DNA of 64,000 nt, from positions 1,054,001-1,118,000 of the forward strand of contig NZ_CP039886.1 of the NCBI RefSeq assembly GCF_005221285.1, given 5' to 3'. Position 1 is the stretch's first letter; each line of letters begins with the position of its first letter. Position numbers and translations under genes: made by a program. This stretch comes from Neisseria flavescens (GTDB lineage: Bacteria > Pseudomonadota > Gammaproteobacteria > Burkholderiales > Neisseriaceae). The notes beneath the pieces are model-generated. The model did no database searches. It saw only the letters and a list, made by a program, of their open reading frames with translations, and had not been told where the DNA came from. This document shows positions 52,069 to 60,974 of the stretch, piece after piece.

Positions 52069-53445
52069 ATGGCAAAAGCCCCCAAAACCATCTACCAATG
52101 CACCGAATGCGGCGGCACCTCCCCGAAATGGCAGGGCAAATGCCCGCATTGCGGCGAGTGGAATACGCTTCAAGAAAGCCTTGCCGCGCCCGAACCGAAA
52201 AACGCCCGCTTCCAATCTTGGGCGGCGGACACTTCGACCGTCCAATCCCTCTCCGCCGTTACCGCTGCCGAAGTGCCGCGCAATCCGACCGGCATGGGCG
52301 AACTCGACCGCGTATTGGGCGGCGGTTTGGTCGATGGTGCGGTTATCCTGCTCGGCGGCGACCCCGGCATCGGCAAATCCACACTGCTGTTGCAAACCAT
52401 CGCCAAAATGGCGCAAAGCCGCAAAGTGCTGTACGTTTCCGGCGAGGAATCCGCCCAACAGGTCGCCCTGCGCGCGCAACGTTTGGAACTGCCCACGGAA
52501 GGCGTGAACCTGCTTGCCGAAATCCGGATGGAAGCGATTCAAGCGGCGTTGAAACAACACCAGCCCGAAGTCGTCGTCATCGACTCCATTCAAACTATGT
52601 ATTCCGACCAAATCACTTCCGCCCCCGGCTCCGTGTCGCAGGTGCGCGAATGCGCCGCCCAACTGACGCGCATGGCGAAACAAATGGGCATCGCCATGAT
52701 TCTGGTCGGACATGTAACCAAAGACGGCGCGATTGCCGGCCCGCGCGTGCTGGAACACATGGTCGATACCGTGCTGTATTTCGAGGGCGACCAACATTCC
52801 AACTACCGCATGATACGCGCCATCAAAAACCGCTTCGGCGCGGCAAACGAATTGGGCGTATTCGCCATGACCGAAAACGGTTTGAAAGGCGTGTCCAACC
52901 CGTCCGCCATCTTCCTCGCCAGCTACCGCGACGACACGCCCGGCTCGTGTGTTTTGGTTACACAAGAAGGCAGCCGCCCGCTTCTGGTCGAGATTCAGGC
53001 ATTGGTCGATGACGCGCACGGCTTCACCCCCAAACGCCTTACCGTCGGTCTCGAACAAAACCGCCTCGCGATGCTGCTCGCCGTCCTCAACCGCCACGGC
53101 GGCATCGCCTGCTTCGACCAAGACGTATTCCTTAATGCTGTTGGCGGCGTCAAAATCGGCGAACCTGCCGCCGACCTTGCTGTCATCCTCGCCATGCTCT
53201 CCAGCTTCCGCAACCGCCCCATGCCTGAAAAAACCGTTGTATTTGGCGAAATCGGCTTAAGCGGCGAAGTCCGCCCTGTCGCGCGCGGACAAGAGCGGCT
53301 CAAAGAAGCGGAAAAACTCGGCTTCAAACGCGCCATCGTTCCCAAAGCCAATATGCCGCGCAATGCCAAAGAATTTCCAAACCTGAAAATCTACGGCGTC
53401 AGCAGTTTGCAGGAAGCGATTGACGTTTGTCGTGACGGGGACTAA
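52069..53445 (+). CDS. radA: DNA repair protein RadA
   Basis: A 458-residue RecA-like ATPase of branch migration. The N-terminal four-cysteine zinc finger (CTEC near residue 10 and CPHC near 26) is followed by the ATPase with Walker A GGDPGIGKST (about 96-105), the RadA-specific KNRFG motif (about 259-263) and a C-terminal Lon-like domain. Length is typical. The start at 52069 was chosen because it puts the zinc finger at the usual distance. Confidence 0.97.
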   Translation: MAKAPKTIYQCTECGGTSPKWQGKCPHCGEWNTLQESLAAPEPKNARFQSWAADTSTVQSLSAVTAAEVPRNPTGMGELDRVLGGGLVDGAVILLGGDPGIGKSTLLLQTIAKMAQSRKVLYVSGEESAQQVALRAQRLELPTEGVNLLAEIRMEAIQAALKQHQPEVVVIDSIQTMYSDQITSAPGSVSQVRECAAQLTRMAKQMGIAMILVGHVTKDGAIAGPRVLEHMVDTVLYFEGDQHSNYRMIRAIKNRFGAANELGVFAMTENGLKGVSNPSAIFLASYRDDTPGSCVLVTQEGSRPLLVEIQALVDDAHGFTPKRLTVGLEQNRLAMLLAVLNRHGGIACFDQDVFLNAVGGVKIGEPAADLAVILAMLSSFRNRPMPEKTVVFGEIGLSGEVRPVARGQERLKEAEKLGFKRAIVPKANMPRNAKEFPNLKIYGVSSLQEAIDVCRDGD

Positions 53446-53481
53446 ACCGTTTCAATAATCCGCCTCAAAAAACAATCATCT

Positions 53482-53512
53482 AAAAGGCCGTCTGAAAACT
53501 TTCAGACGGCCT
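53482..53512 (+). terminator. Uptake-sequence terminator of radA
   Basis: An inward AGGCCGTCTGAA pair in the normal dialect of the window, about 37 bases past the radA stop. Confidence 0.75.
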
Positions 53513-53533
53513 CTCTTTAAATTTAAATAATTT

Positions 53534-53548
53534 TGTTATATTATAACG
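53534..53548 (+). promoter_or_regulatory. Zur-like operator before the DUF4198 gene
   Basis: TGTTATATTATAACG fits the meningococcal Zur consensus TGTTATDNHATAACA at all but the last base, and its inner GTTATATTATAAC is a perfect palindrome. It lies 48 bases before the TTG start codon, where a repressor would cover the promoter. Confidence 0.6.
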
Positions 53549-53595
53549 AACACTTTATTCTATCTTTTCTACACATTGAAAATCGGAGAGAAATC

Positions 53596-54402
53596 TTGAA
53601 AAAAACTGCTTTACTTATCGCATCCGCCTTCCTGTTCAGCACTGCCGCACACGCCCACCGGGTTTGGGTTGAAACCGCCCACACACATGGCGGCGAATAC
53701 CTTGAAGCCGAATTGGGCTATGGCGAATTCCCAGAGCTTGAGCCGATCGCCAAAGACCGCCTGCACATTTTCAGCAAACCCATGCAACTGGTGACTGAAA
53801 AAGGCAAAGAAAACATGATTCAAAAAGGTACATACAATTACCAATACCGCAGCAAATTGCCGGTCAAAGACGGCAGCTACTTGGTAACCGCCGAATACCA
53901 ACCGACCTTCTGGTCAAAAAACAGCGCGGGCTGGAAACAGGCAAGCATCAAAGAAATGCCTGATGCAAACTATTGCGAGCAAACCCGTATGTTCGGTAAA
54001 AACATCGTCAATGTCGGCCATGAAAGCGCAGACACCGCCATCATCACCAAGCAAGTCGGTCAACATTTGGAAATCGTTCCTTTGGACAACCCTGCCAATG
54101 TTCACGTCGGCGAACGCTTCAAAGTCCGCGTCCTCTTCAATGGCGAGCCGCTGCCCAACGCCACCGTTACCGCTACATTTGACGGCTTCGACACCAGCGA
54201 CCGCAGCAAAACCCATAAAACCGAAGCCCAAGCCTTCTCCGATACTACGGACGATAAAGGCGAAGTCAGCATCATTCCATTGCGCCAAGGTTTCTGGAAA
54301 GCCAGCGTAGAACACAAAGCCGATTTCCCTGATCAAAGCGTGTGCCAAAAACAGGCGAACTACACCACACTGACTTTCCAAATCGGTCATTCACACCATT
54401 GA
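53596..54402 (+). CDS. DUF4198 periplasmic protein, probable metal-uptake accessory
   Basis: A 268-residue secreted protein with a signal peptide (residues 1-20, site AHA before HRVWVE). It has a His-containing mature N-terminus (HRVW, then THTHGGEYL) and two immunoglobulin-like beta domains, as in DUF4198, ending in GHSHH. The family is often coded beside metal-uptake genes (nickel, cobalt or zinc); its role is not proven. I chose TTG at 53596 because GGAGAG lies five bases upstream and it gives a clean signal; the ATG 21 codons earlier would bury it. The Zur-like operator supports a zinc role. Confidence 0.8.
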   Translation: MKKTALLIASAFLFSTAAHAHRVWVETAHTHGGEYLEAELGYGEFPELEPIAKDRLHIFSKPMQLVTEKGKENMIQKGTYNYQYRSKLPVKDGSYLVTAEYQPTFWSKNSAGWKQASIKEMPDANYCEQTRMFGKNIVNVGHESADTAIITKQVGQHLEIVPLDNPANVHVGERFKVRVLFNGEPLPNATVTATFDGFDTSDRSKTHKTEAQAFSDTTDDKGEVSIIPLRQGFWKASVEHKADFPDQSVCQKQANYTTLTFQIGHSHH

Positions 54403-54414
54403 TTCTTCCATGAC

Positions 54415-54445
54415 AAAAGGCCGTCTGAAATTTCAGACGGCCTTT
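54415..54445. terminator. Bidirectional uptake-sequence terminator between DUF4198 gene and rluE
   Basis: A compact inward uptake-sequence hairpin with A and T runs lies between two convergent genes. Confidence 0.8.
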
Positions 54446-54456
54446 ATTCATCCTAT

Positions 54457-55017
54457 TTAAGGACGATGCGGCGCAAACTGCCATTGTCCCAATTCCAAAT
54501 TCAAATCAAACAGATTCAGACGGCCTATCGCCACACGAACCAAGCGCAAACATGGAAAGCCTGCTTTCGCCGTCATCCTTCGCACTTGGCGGTTTTTCCC
54601 TTCCGAAATTTTGATTTCCACCCAAAAATCAGGCACGGACTTGCGCACGCGAATCGGTGGCACGCGCGGCCATAAAACATCCGCTTCGCCTTCTTCCAAT
54701 ACCCTTACCTCGGCCGGATGGGTGACAAAATCGCCCAAATCTACGCCACGGCGCAATAAATCCAATTTGGCTTCATCTGGAGAGCCCTCCACCTGCGCCC
54801 AATAAGTTTTAACCTGCTTAAATTTCGGGTCGGCAATCTGCGCCTGCAAACGGCCATTATTGGTCAGCAGCAGCAAGCCCTCGCTGTCCGTATCCAAACG
54901 TCCGGCCGGATAAAATCCCGGTTTCTCGACAAAATCCTTAAGGCACTGATGTTTTTCATGTGCAGAAAACTGGCAAATCACGCCATAAGGCTTGTTTAGA
55001 ATAATCAAATCGTTCAT
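54457..55017 (-). CDS. rluE: 23S rRNA pseudouridine synthase RluE-type
   Basis: A 186-residue pseudouridine synthase of the RsuA/RluE family that modifies one uridine (position 2457 in E. coli numbering) of 23S rRNA. The catalytic aspartate is D42 in AGRLDTDSEGLLLLTN. KISEGKNRQVRRM in the later part is a family motif. It lacks the N-terminal S4 domain of RsuA and RluB, which fits RluE. Confidence 0.9.
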   Translation of the reverse strand: MNDLIILNKPYGVICQFSAHEKHQCLKDFVEKPGFYPAGRLDTDSEGLLLLTNNGRLQAQIADPKFKQVKTYWAQVEGSPDEAKLDLLRRGVDLGDFVTHPAEVRVLEEGEADVLWPRVPPIRVRKSVPDFWVEIKISEGKNRQVRRMTAKAGFPCLRLVRVAIGRLNLFDLNLELGQWQFAPHRP

Positions 55018-55066
55018 TTCACACTTTCAGACGGCCTTGGATTTCAAGAAATTCCGGATAATAAAA

Positions 55067-55090
55067 AAGACACCGTATAAACGGTGTCTT
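55067..55090 (-). terminator. Terminator of the tRNA-Ser gene
   Basis: A 10-bp perfect stem (55067-55076 with 55081-55090), with a 4-base loop and flanking A and T runs, starts 8 bases past the tRNA 3' end on the minus strand. Confidence 0.85.
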
Positions 55091-55097
55091 TCATATT

Positions 55098-55190
55098 TGG
55101 CGGAGTAAGAGGGATTCGAACCCTCGATGCAGGTTGACCCCACATGCTTCCTTAGCAGGGAAGTGCCTTCAGCCTCTCAGCCATTACTCC
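55098..55190 (-). tRNA. tRNA-Ser (GCU anticodon)
   Basis: A 93-base class II tRNA. GGAGTAA at the 5' end pairs with TTACTCC at the 3' end, followed by G and an encoded CCA. The anticodon loop CUGCUAA gives GCU. The long variable arm and the T arm GGTTCGAATCC are standard for serine tRNA. It reads AGU and AGC codons. Confidence 0.98.
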
Positions 55191-55203
55191 TAAGGAAGAC
55201 CGC

Positions 55204-55232
55204 AATATACGCTTTCTCCCTTCCCTCGTCAA
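55204..55232 (-). promoter_or_regulatory. Promoter of the tRNA-Ser gene
   Basis: On the minus strand TTGACG (55227-55232) and TATATT (55204-55209) are 17 bases apart, with a -10 ending 14 bases before the mature 5' end. A GC-rich discriminator (GCGG) follows, as in stable-RNA promoters. Confidence 0.8.
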
Positions 55233-55389
55233 GCATTACCGCCCCAAACTTTCTTAACACCATGAAATCATTTAAATAAAAATATAATATTTTTTGCATC
55301 ATCCTATTTTTATACTTCTTTCATATATGTTAAAATGATTCTGTTTTCTGTGAACCTTTTTTCACACCCCTTATTACAAAGGAGTTCGT

Positions 55390-55902
55390 ATGTTACGTTT
55401 TTCTGCTTTGGTTGCCGTATCCGCCCTGATGCTTGCCGCCTGCTCACAATCCGGCAATTCCCAACCATCTACTTCCTCCTCTCAAACTTCTACTCAAAAA
55501 ACGACTGCCGCCGGTTCTGCCTGCCGCAGCATGGGTGAAGGCCATAAAGTCAATGGCAAAGGTCAAAACGATATCTATATGTGTAAAGTCGATGTAGCTT
55601 TGAACTCTACCGAAGCCAAATCCGCTTTGGATCCTAGCATCCGCGTTCACTACGGCAGCACATCCGGCGCGACTTTGACTTCCCGTCAAATCGCCAACTC
55701 AGTCGGCAAAACCCCTGATGAAACCTGCCAACGCGCATTCCTGAGCGCAGTTAAACGCTTCCAAAGCACTGCACTTCGTAAAAAAGCCAAATCCGTTCAT
55801 CTGGTTAGCTACTTTGACAAAGTAACCAAAGGCGGTAACGAGTACGAATGCCACATCGCTACATTCAACAGCCGTGTGGTTTTGAAAGGCAGCTTCCACT
55901 AA
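55390..55902 (+). CDS. Conserved lipoprotein, function unknown
   Basis: A 170-residue lipoprotein with lipobox LAAC and C18. A Ser/Thr-rich spacer (19-42) is followed by a compact domain with four cysteines (about C45, C65, C113 and C153) likely to form two disulfides. I do not recognise a named domain. A clear AAAGGAG site precedes the start. It is upstream of the pigment-type genes, but I see no evidence that it takes part. Confidence 0.8.
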   Translation: MLRFSALVAVSALMLAACSQSGNSQPSTSSSQTSTQKTTAAGSACRSMGEGHKVNGKGQNDIYMCKVDVALNSTEAKSALDPSIRVHYGSTSGATLTSRQIANSVGKTPDETCQRAFLSAVKRFQSTALRKKAKSVHLVSYFDKVTKGGNEYECHIATFNSRVVLKGSFH

Positions 55903-55954
55903 GCAATGTCAAAAATGCCGGACTTCAATATGAAGTTTGGCATTTTTCTATTTT

Positions 55955-56572
55955 ATGGATACGACACTCCTTCACTGCCTGCTGGCCGACCCATCTTTTG
56001 CCGCCTGCTACAACCATGCTTCTCTAAACGCAGCCGATTCACAACGTTTGGCTACTACGCCTCAACTGGCGCAGCGTCAAGACTGGCAAGTCAGCCGAGC
56101 GTTAAAACAGCAAACCGATTTACCGACTGTATCGCTGAGCCACAGCCAAGGCTTTGCCGCTTTATTGTGTGCGCCTCATCCCTTAACAGCCGGTGTCGAT
56201 ATCGAATTTATCCGCCCACGCAATTTCAAAGCGTTGTCGGCTTTGGTCTGCACGCAAGAAGAACAAGACTACTTAGAAACAGTAAACTGGCCGTCTGAAA
56301 CGTTTTACCGATTGTGGTGTTTCAAAGAAGCATTGATTAAAGCGGCGAATTTGGATTTCCCATCAGATATGAAATCGGTCGGCTATGTTTTCGATTCAGG
56401 GCAACCCGTCGGTTTACGCGCTGGAAAGCAAACCGATTGGCGTGGCACAAGCGCGATTTTGGCGGATACGATGGCACTTGCCTGCGTTTGGAAGGAAAAA
56501 GCCGTCACTCTGCAATGGCAGTTTTTCGGTTCGATCAAGCCCAATGATTTAACCGACCGGCAAACTATCTAA
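55955..56572 (+). CDS. Sfp-type phosphopantetheinyl transferase
   Basis: A 205-residue transferase that would load phosphopantetheine from coenzyme A onto an acyl carrier protein. The magnesium-binding residues are D82 and E84 in GVDIEFIRPR and E125 in WCFKEALIKA. It is of the AcpT/Sfp superfamily and not the short AcpS type. The start at 55955 is chosen because an in-frame ATG six codons earlier has no added similarity. It is the first of five adjacent genes of an aryl-polyene-like set, but no acyl carrier protein gene is in the window. Confidence 0.88.
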   Translation: MDTTLLHCLLADPSFAACYNHASLNAADSQRLATTPQLAQRQDWQVSRALKQQTDLPTVSLSHSQGFAALLCAPHPLTAGVDIEFIRPRNFKALSALVCTQEEQDYLETVNWPSETFYRLWCFKEALIKAANLDFPSDMKSVGYVFDSGQPVGLRAGKQTDWRGTSAILADTMALACVWKEKAVTLQWQFFGSIKPNDLTDRQTI

Positions 56573-56665
56573 CAACTGACAAAATAATAATAATCTGATT
56601 TAATTTACTGCACTTTTACTTATTCCACACACCAACAGCAGCATTTTCAAAAGGCCGTCTGAACG

Positions 56666-58984
56666 ATGAATCTTCGCCTCCTAAACCGCCTCTATACCGC
56701 CCTTATCCTGTTTCTTACCCTGTTTTTGATTTACGCCTTTGCTTCACAAGCGCGCATCCAAACCGATTTGACCGCGTTGTTGCCAAGCGAACAGCAACCC
56801 GATGCCTTACTGACGGCAGCAGATAAAGCCGCAGAAGCGCAGCTCAATTCGCAAGTCATTTTGCTTGCAGGCAGTACCGATGCCGAAACTGCTTTTCAGA
56901 CGGCCGCACAAATTGCCGACACATGGCGCAAAAGCGGCGTATTTGAACAAGTCGACAGCAGCATGACGCCGAATTTGGACAAAGTGCGGGTGGATATGCA
57001 GAAACTGAGTTTGGCAGTTTTGCCGCAAGACGAAATACGCCTGCTGTTTGAGCAGCCGCAAGCCTATTTTCAAGCACGTGCAGAAGCCGCGGCCAATCCG
57101 TTTGCCGCCCCCTCACCTTTGTCTTTAGAACAAGACTGGCTGGGCTTCGGACGCTTTGTTGCCGACAAAGCCAATCCGCAAAGCCGTTTGCAGTGGGACA
57201 TGGACAATGGCATGCTGTTTGCCGAAGACAAAGGCAAAACTTGGGTATTCTTGCGCGGACGGCTTGCCGGCGGCGATCAATTCTCCGGCAACGATGCCCT
57301 ATTGCCGCTGATGTCGCAAAGCCGTCAAATCGCTTCGGAAAACGGCGCGGAAACCTTAAGCGCAGGTGGCGCATTGTTCGCCGCCGTATCCAAAGCAGCC
57401 GCAGAAAAAGAAAGTCGGCTGATGAGCATGGTCGGACTTGGGCTGACCTTTGCGCTGCTGTTGTGGGTCTTCCGCAGCGGCCGGGTATTTTTGCTGTCCC
57501 TGCCGCTGGCAGCCGGTATGTTGACCGGATTGGCGGTCGCTTTATTGGTATTGGGCGAAGTGCATATCCTGACCATCGTCATCGGCACCAGCCTGGTGGG
57601 TATGTTGGTGGATTTCCCGTTGCACTGGCTTGCTCCGTCGGTATTCGGGCCGTCTGAAAAGACCGTTTGGCAGGCTGAATCGGCAATGAAACATGTCTTG
57701 CCGAGCTTTGCCGTCAGCCTGACGATTACCGTCTTGGGCTACACGTTGCTGTGGTTTACTCCTTTACCTGTATTGCGCCAAACCGCGGTATTTTCAGGCT
57801 TTGCCTTATTTGGCGCGTTTGGTGCCACCGTTTTATGGCTGCCGCCGCTGTTTCGCCGCTATCGAGCCAAAACCGTGCCTTTTGCCGCATTAACCGAAAA
57901 GCTCTATTCCCTGTCAGGCCGTCTGAAAAACCGCCTGCACAAACGCGGCTGGTTAATCGTGGGCGGAATTTTGCTGGCAGTCGGACTGTGGCGCAGCGAC
58001 TGGCGTGACGACATCCGTCAATGGGTCAATATGCCGACCGCGATGTTGACCGAGGTACAACAAATCGGCCGGTTGAGCGGCACGGATTTTGGCGGCAAAT
58101 ATTTGGTGGCCGAAGCACAAAGCGAAGATGCCCTGTTGAAGAAAACCGCCGAACTCGGCCGCTCCTTGCAGCCCTTAATCGCGCAAGGCAAACTGTCCGG
58201 CATCCAATCGCCCGACCAATTCATCCTGCCGACAACGGAACAGCAAAAACTGCAAAACCGCCTGCGCGAATTGACCAAATTGCCTGATAGCTGGAAACCG
58301 CTCACAGAAATCGGTATTCCGCGCAAAACCGTGCGCGATGCCCTGCTTCAAGCTGCCGACACGCAACCATTGTCGCTTTCAGACGGCCTGAATACCGATT
58401 TGGCAGAAGCTTGGCGTTCCTTGTATTTGGGCGAAGTGGAACCAGGCCGTTTTGCTGCCGTCGTGCGTTTGAACGGCATGACCGATGAAGCCGCCGTACG
58501 CGTCGTGGCACAACACGTCTCCGGCGTACATTGGGCAGACAAACGCGCCCACTTAAACGAGCTTTTCCACCACACGCGCAATCAGGCCGCATGGTTGAAA
58601 CTGGCTTCCTATGCGTTGGCATGGCTGCTTTTATGGAAAATGTTTGGTTTCAAACGCGGCAGCAAAATCCTTGCCGTGCCGCTGGCCGCCGCCATCTGCA
58701 CCGTTGCCGTACTCGGTTTGGCCGGCATTCCCGTCAGCCTGTTTGCCATGTTCGGCCTGCTTTTAGTGTCCGCCATCGGCGTGGACTATGCCGTCTATGC
58801 CGCCACCGCACACCACAGCGCACAGGCAAAATTAGGCGGAATGCTGCTTGCCGCCGCGACGACAGCCATTTCCTTTGCCCTGCTCGCCATCAGCAGCACG
58901 CCCGCCGTTGCCGCGTTCGGCATGACGGTTACCATCGGCGTGGCATTCAATATTTGGCTGGCAGGCACATTATTGAAAAATTAG
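56666..58984 (+). CDS. MMPL/RND-type lipid exporter
   Basis: A 772-residue inner-membrane transporter with the MMPL/RND plan: one N-terminal helix, a periplasmic domain (about 35-240), five helices (about 250-410), a second periplasmic domain and a second membrane set from about 640. It matches the exporter of aryl-polyene clusters in size and position, between the phosphopantetheinyl transferase and the FAD oxidoreductase gene. It would move the lipid-linked polyene to the outer leaflet; the substrate is inferred. Uptake sequences lie inside the gene near 56893, 57648, 57916 and 58380. Confidence 0.88.
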   Translation: MNLRLLNRLYTALILFLTLFLIYAFASQARIQTDLTALLPSEQQPDALLTAADKAAEAQLNSQVILLAGSTDAETAFQTAAQIADTWRKSGVFEQVDSSMTPNLDKVRVDMQKLSLAVLPQDEIRLLFEQPQAYFQARAEAAANPFAAPSPLSLEQDWLGFGRFVADKANPQSRLQWDMDNGMLFAEDKGKTWVFLRGRLAGGDQFSGNDALLPLMSQSRQIASENGAETLSAGGALFAAVSKAAAEKESRLMSMVGLGLTFALLLWVFRSGRVFLLSLPLAAGMLTGLAVALLVLGEVHILTIVIGTSLVGMLVDFPLHWLAPSVFGPSEKTVWQAESAMKHVLPSFAVSLTITVLGYTLLWFTPLPVLRQTAVFSGFALFGAFGATVLWLPPLFRRYRAKTVPFAALTEKLYSLSGRLKNRLHKRGWLIVGGILLAVGLWRSDWRDDIRQWVNMPTAMLTEVQQIGRLSGTDFGGKYLVAEAQSEDALLKKTAELGRSLQPLIAQGKLSGIQSPDQFILPTTEQQKLQNRLRELTKLPDSWKPLTEIGIPRKTVRDALLQAADTQPLSLSDGLNTDLAEAWRSLYLGEVEPGRFAAVVRLNGMTDEAAVRVVAQHVSGVHWADKRAHLNELFHHTRNQAAWLKLASYALAWLLLWKMFGFKRGSKILAVPLAAAICTVAVLGLAGIPVSLFAMFGLLLVSAIGVDYAVYAATAHHSAQAKLGGMLLAAATTAISFALLAISSTPAVAAFGMTVTIGVAFNIWLAGTLLKN

Positions 58985-59116
58985 ACAAAAGATGAAGACG
59001 ATTGAAGTTGAAACAATATTTTTTCAACTTCTATCGCCAAGTTGCAACAGGCCGTCTGAAAAATTTCAGGCGACAGATTAAACATTATTTATCATTAAAA
59101 TCAAAGGTATTTTCAA

Positions 59117-60355
59117 ATGTCCGTAGAATTTGACGTTGCCGTTATCGGCGCAGGCCCTTCAGGTTCGGTTGCTTCCGCTTTGCTGAACAAACAAGGCTTT
59201 AAAGTTTGCGTATTGGAAAAACAACATTTCCCGCGCTTTGTCATCGGCGAAAGCCTGTTGCCTCATTGCATGGAAATGTTGGAAGAAGCCGGTTTTGCCG
59301 ATGCGGTACATGCCGAACCCAGCTTTCAATTTAAAGACGGCGCGGCGTTTTCATGGGGCAGCCGTTACACAGATTTCAACTTTACTGAAAAATTTTCAGA
59401 CGGCCCCGGTACTATTTATCAAGTGCGCCGCGGCATCTTCGACAAAATCCTGATTGATGAGGCGGCAAAACAAGGCGTCGATGTCCGCTTCGGACACGGC
59501 GTAACCGCGTTTGACAACAACGGCGATGTGGCACGTTTGAGCGTTGCGACCGATACAGGCGAAAACTATGAACTGACTGCCAAATTCGTTTTGGATGCCA
59601 GCGGTTACGGTCGCGTCCTGCCCCGCCTTTTAGATTTGGAAAGCCCGTCCGAGCTGCCTCCGCGCCAAGCCCACTTCACGCATATCGACGACAACATCAC
59701 CAGCCCGAAATTCGACCGCAACAAAATCCTGATCAACACGCATCCTGAACATCGCGATGTCTGGATTTGGCTGATTCCTTTCGGCGACAACCGCTGCTCC
59801 ATCGGCGTTGTCGGCACGCCCGACAAACTGGCCGGCGAATCAGAAGCCGTGTTGAAAAAATTTGTGTACGAATGCCCGATGCTGGCGGAAATTTTGGATA
59901 AAGCCGTTTGGGAAAACGACTTCCCGTTCCGCTCTATCCAAGGCTACTCTGCCAACGTGAAAACCTTATACGGCAAACACTTCGCTCTTTTAGGCAACGC
60001 CGCCGAATTCCTCGACCCCGTTTTCTCCTCCGGCGTGACCATTGCCCTGCACTCTGCCAAACTGGCCGCCGATTTACTGGGCAAACAGCTCAAAGGCGAA
60101 GCCGCCGATTGGCAAACCGAATTTGCCGACCAGCTGATGATCGGCGTGAACGCGTTCCGCACTTATGTAACCGGCTGGTACGATTTCCGCTTCCAAAACG
60201 CCATCTATGCGCCCAACCGCAGCCCTGAAATCAGCCGCATGCTTTCGTCTATTCTGGCAGGCTATGCTTGGGATACGAACAATCCATTCGTAGAAAAATC
60301 CGAGCAACGCTTGTCCACACTTGCCGCATTGGTGGGCGATTTAAAGGTAGAATAA
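59117..60355 (+). CDS. FAD-dependent oxidoreductase, tryptophan-halogenase-like
   Basis: A 412-residue flavoprotein of the flavin halogenase and geranylgeranyl-reductase superfamily. The dinucleotide fold is GAGPSG (11-16), followed by FVIGESLLPH (41-50) as in halogenases. WIWLIP (216-221) fits the W-x-W-x-I-P halogenase motif, but the glycine before it is valine. K73 is near the position of the halogenase lysine; alignment is needed to confirm this. Members of aryl-polyene clusters are of this type and have not been shown to halogenate. Confidence 0.85.
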   Translation: MSVEFDVAVIGAGPSGSVASALLNKQGFKVCVLEKQHFPRFVIGESLLPHCMEMLEEAGFADAVHAEPSFQFKDGAAFSWGSRYTDFNFTEKFSDGPGTIYQVRRGIFDKILIDEAAKQGVDVRFGHGVTAFDNNGDVARLSVATDTGENYELTAKFVLDASGYGRVLPRLLDLESPSELPPRQAHFTHIDDNITSPKFDRNKILINTHPEHRDVWIWLIPFGDNRCSIGVVGTPDKLAGESEAVLKKFVYECPMLAEILDKAVWENDFPFRSIQGYSANVKTLYGKHFALLGNAAEFLDPVFSSGVTIALHSAKLAADLLGKQLKGEAADWQTEFADQLMIGVNAFRTYVTGWYDFRFQNAIYAPNRSPEISRMLSSILAGYAWDTNNPFVEKSEQRLSTLAALVGDLKVE

Positions 60356-60452
60356 GGACGAATGTCTTTCAGACGACCGAGTCTGAGAACGGAACTGGCC
60401 GTCTGAAACTTCATCCACACCATTAAATATTTTGACCGATAGATAAAACCTT

Positions 60453-60971
60453 ATGCGATTTATCCCTTTGCTTGCCGCACTGCTGCTTTCCGCATGTGCG
60501 ACCTCGCTCCCCCATCCGCAAACGCTGCCGCCACTTTCCAAAGAAGGCCAATGGTTCAAACTCGAGCAGACCAATGCGGCGGGGCAAACCGTTCAAACCA
60601 ATCTCTTGGCAGTCGAGCCTCATTCAGACGGCATCCGCTTTGTCCAAACCGATGCACTGGGTGCGCCGGTATCGCGTCAATCGGTCAGCACCAAAGGCTG
60701 GAAAAATGACGGTTTTGTGATGCCCAATGCCACTTCGCGCCGACTGTTTGCCGCCCTGTTGCCGCTTTTGGCCGCCGAACACGCCGCCATGCTTTACCCT
60801 GAAGCCCGCCAACAAAACGCCACCCATCAAGGCTTCTGCCCTGACGGCAAAGGCGCGGTGTTCAGCTACCGAGAGCGTGATTTGTGGTGTGTCGCCCACC
60901 ATTCCGAACAATTCCTTATCGGCTTCCCCGACCAAACTTTCTGGACGATCAGTCCGATTGCAGAAGACTAA
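60453..60971 (+). CDS. DUF3261 lipoprotein of aryl-polyene cluster type
   Basis: A 172-residue lipoprotein with lipobox LSAC and acylated C15. It fits DUF3261, the outer-membrane lipoprotein of aryl-polyene clusters, thought to help place the polyene at the outer membrane with the MMPL pump. It precedes the ketosynthase by three bases, so the two are cotranscribed. Confidence 0.8.
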   Translation: MRFIPLLAALLLSACATSLPHPQTLPPLSKEGQWFKLEQTNAAGQTVQTNLLAVEPHSDGIRFVQTDALGAPVSRQSVSTKGWKNDGFVMPNATSRRLFAALLPLLAAEHAAMLYPEARQQNATHQGFCPDGKGAVFSYRERDLWCVAHHSEQFLIGFPDQTFWTISPIAED

Positions 60972-60974
60972 TTC

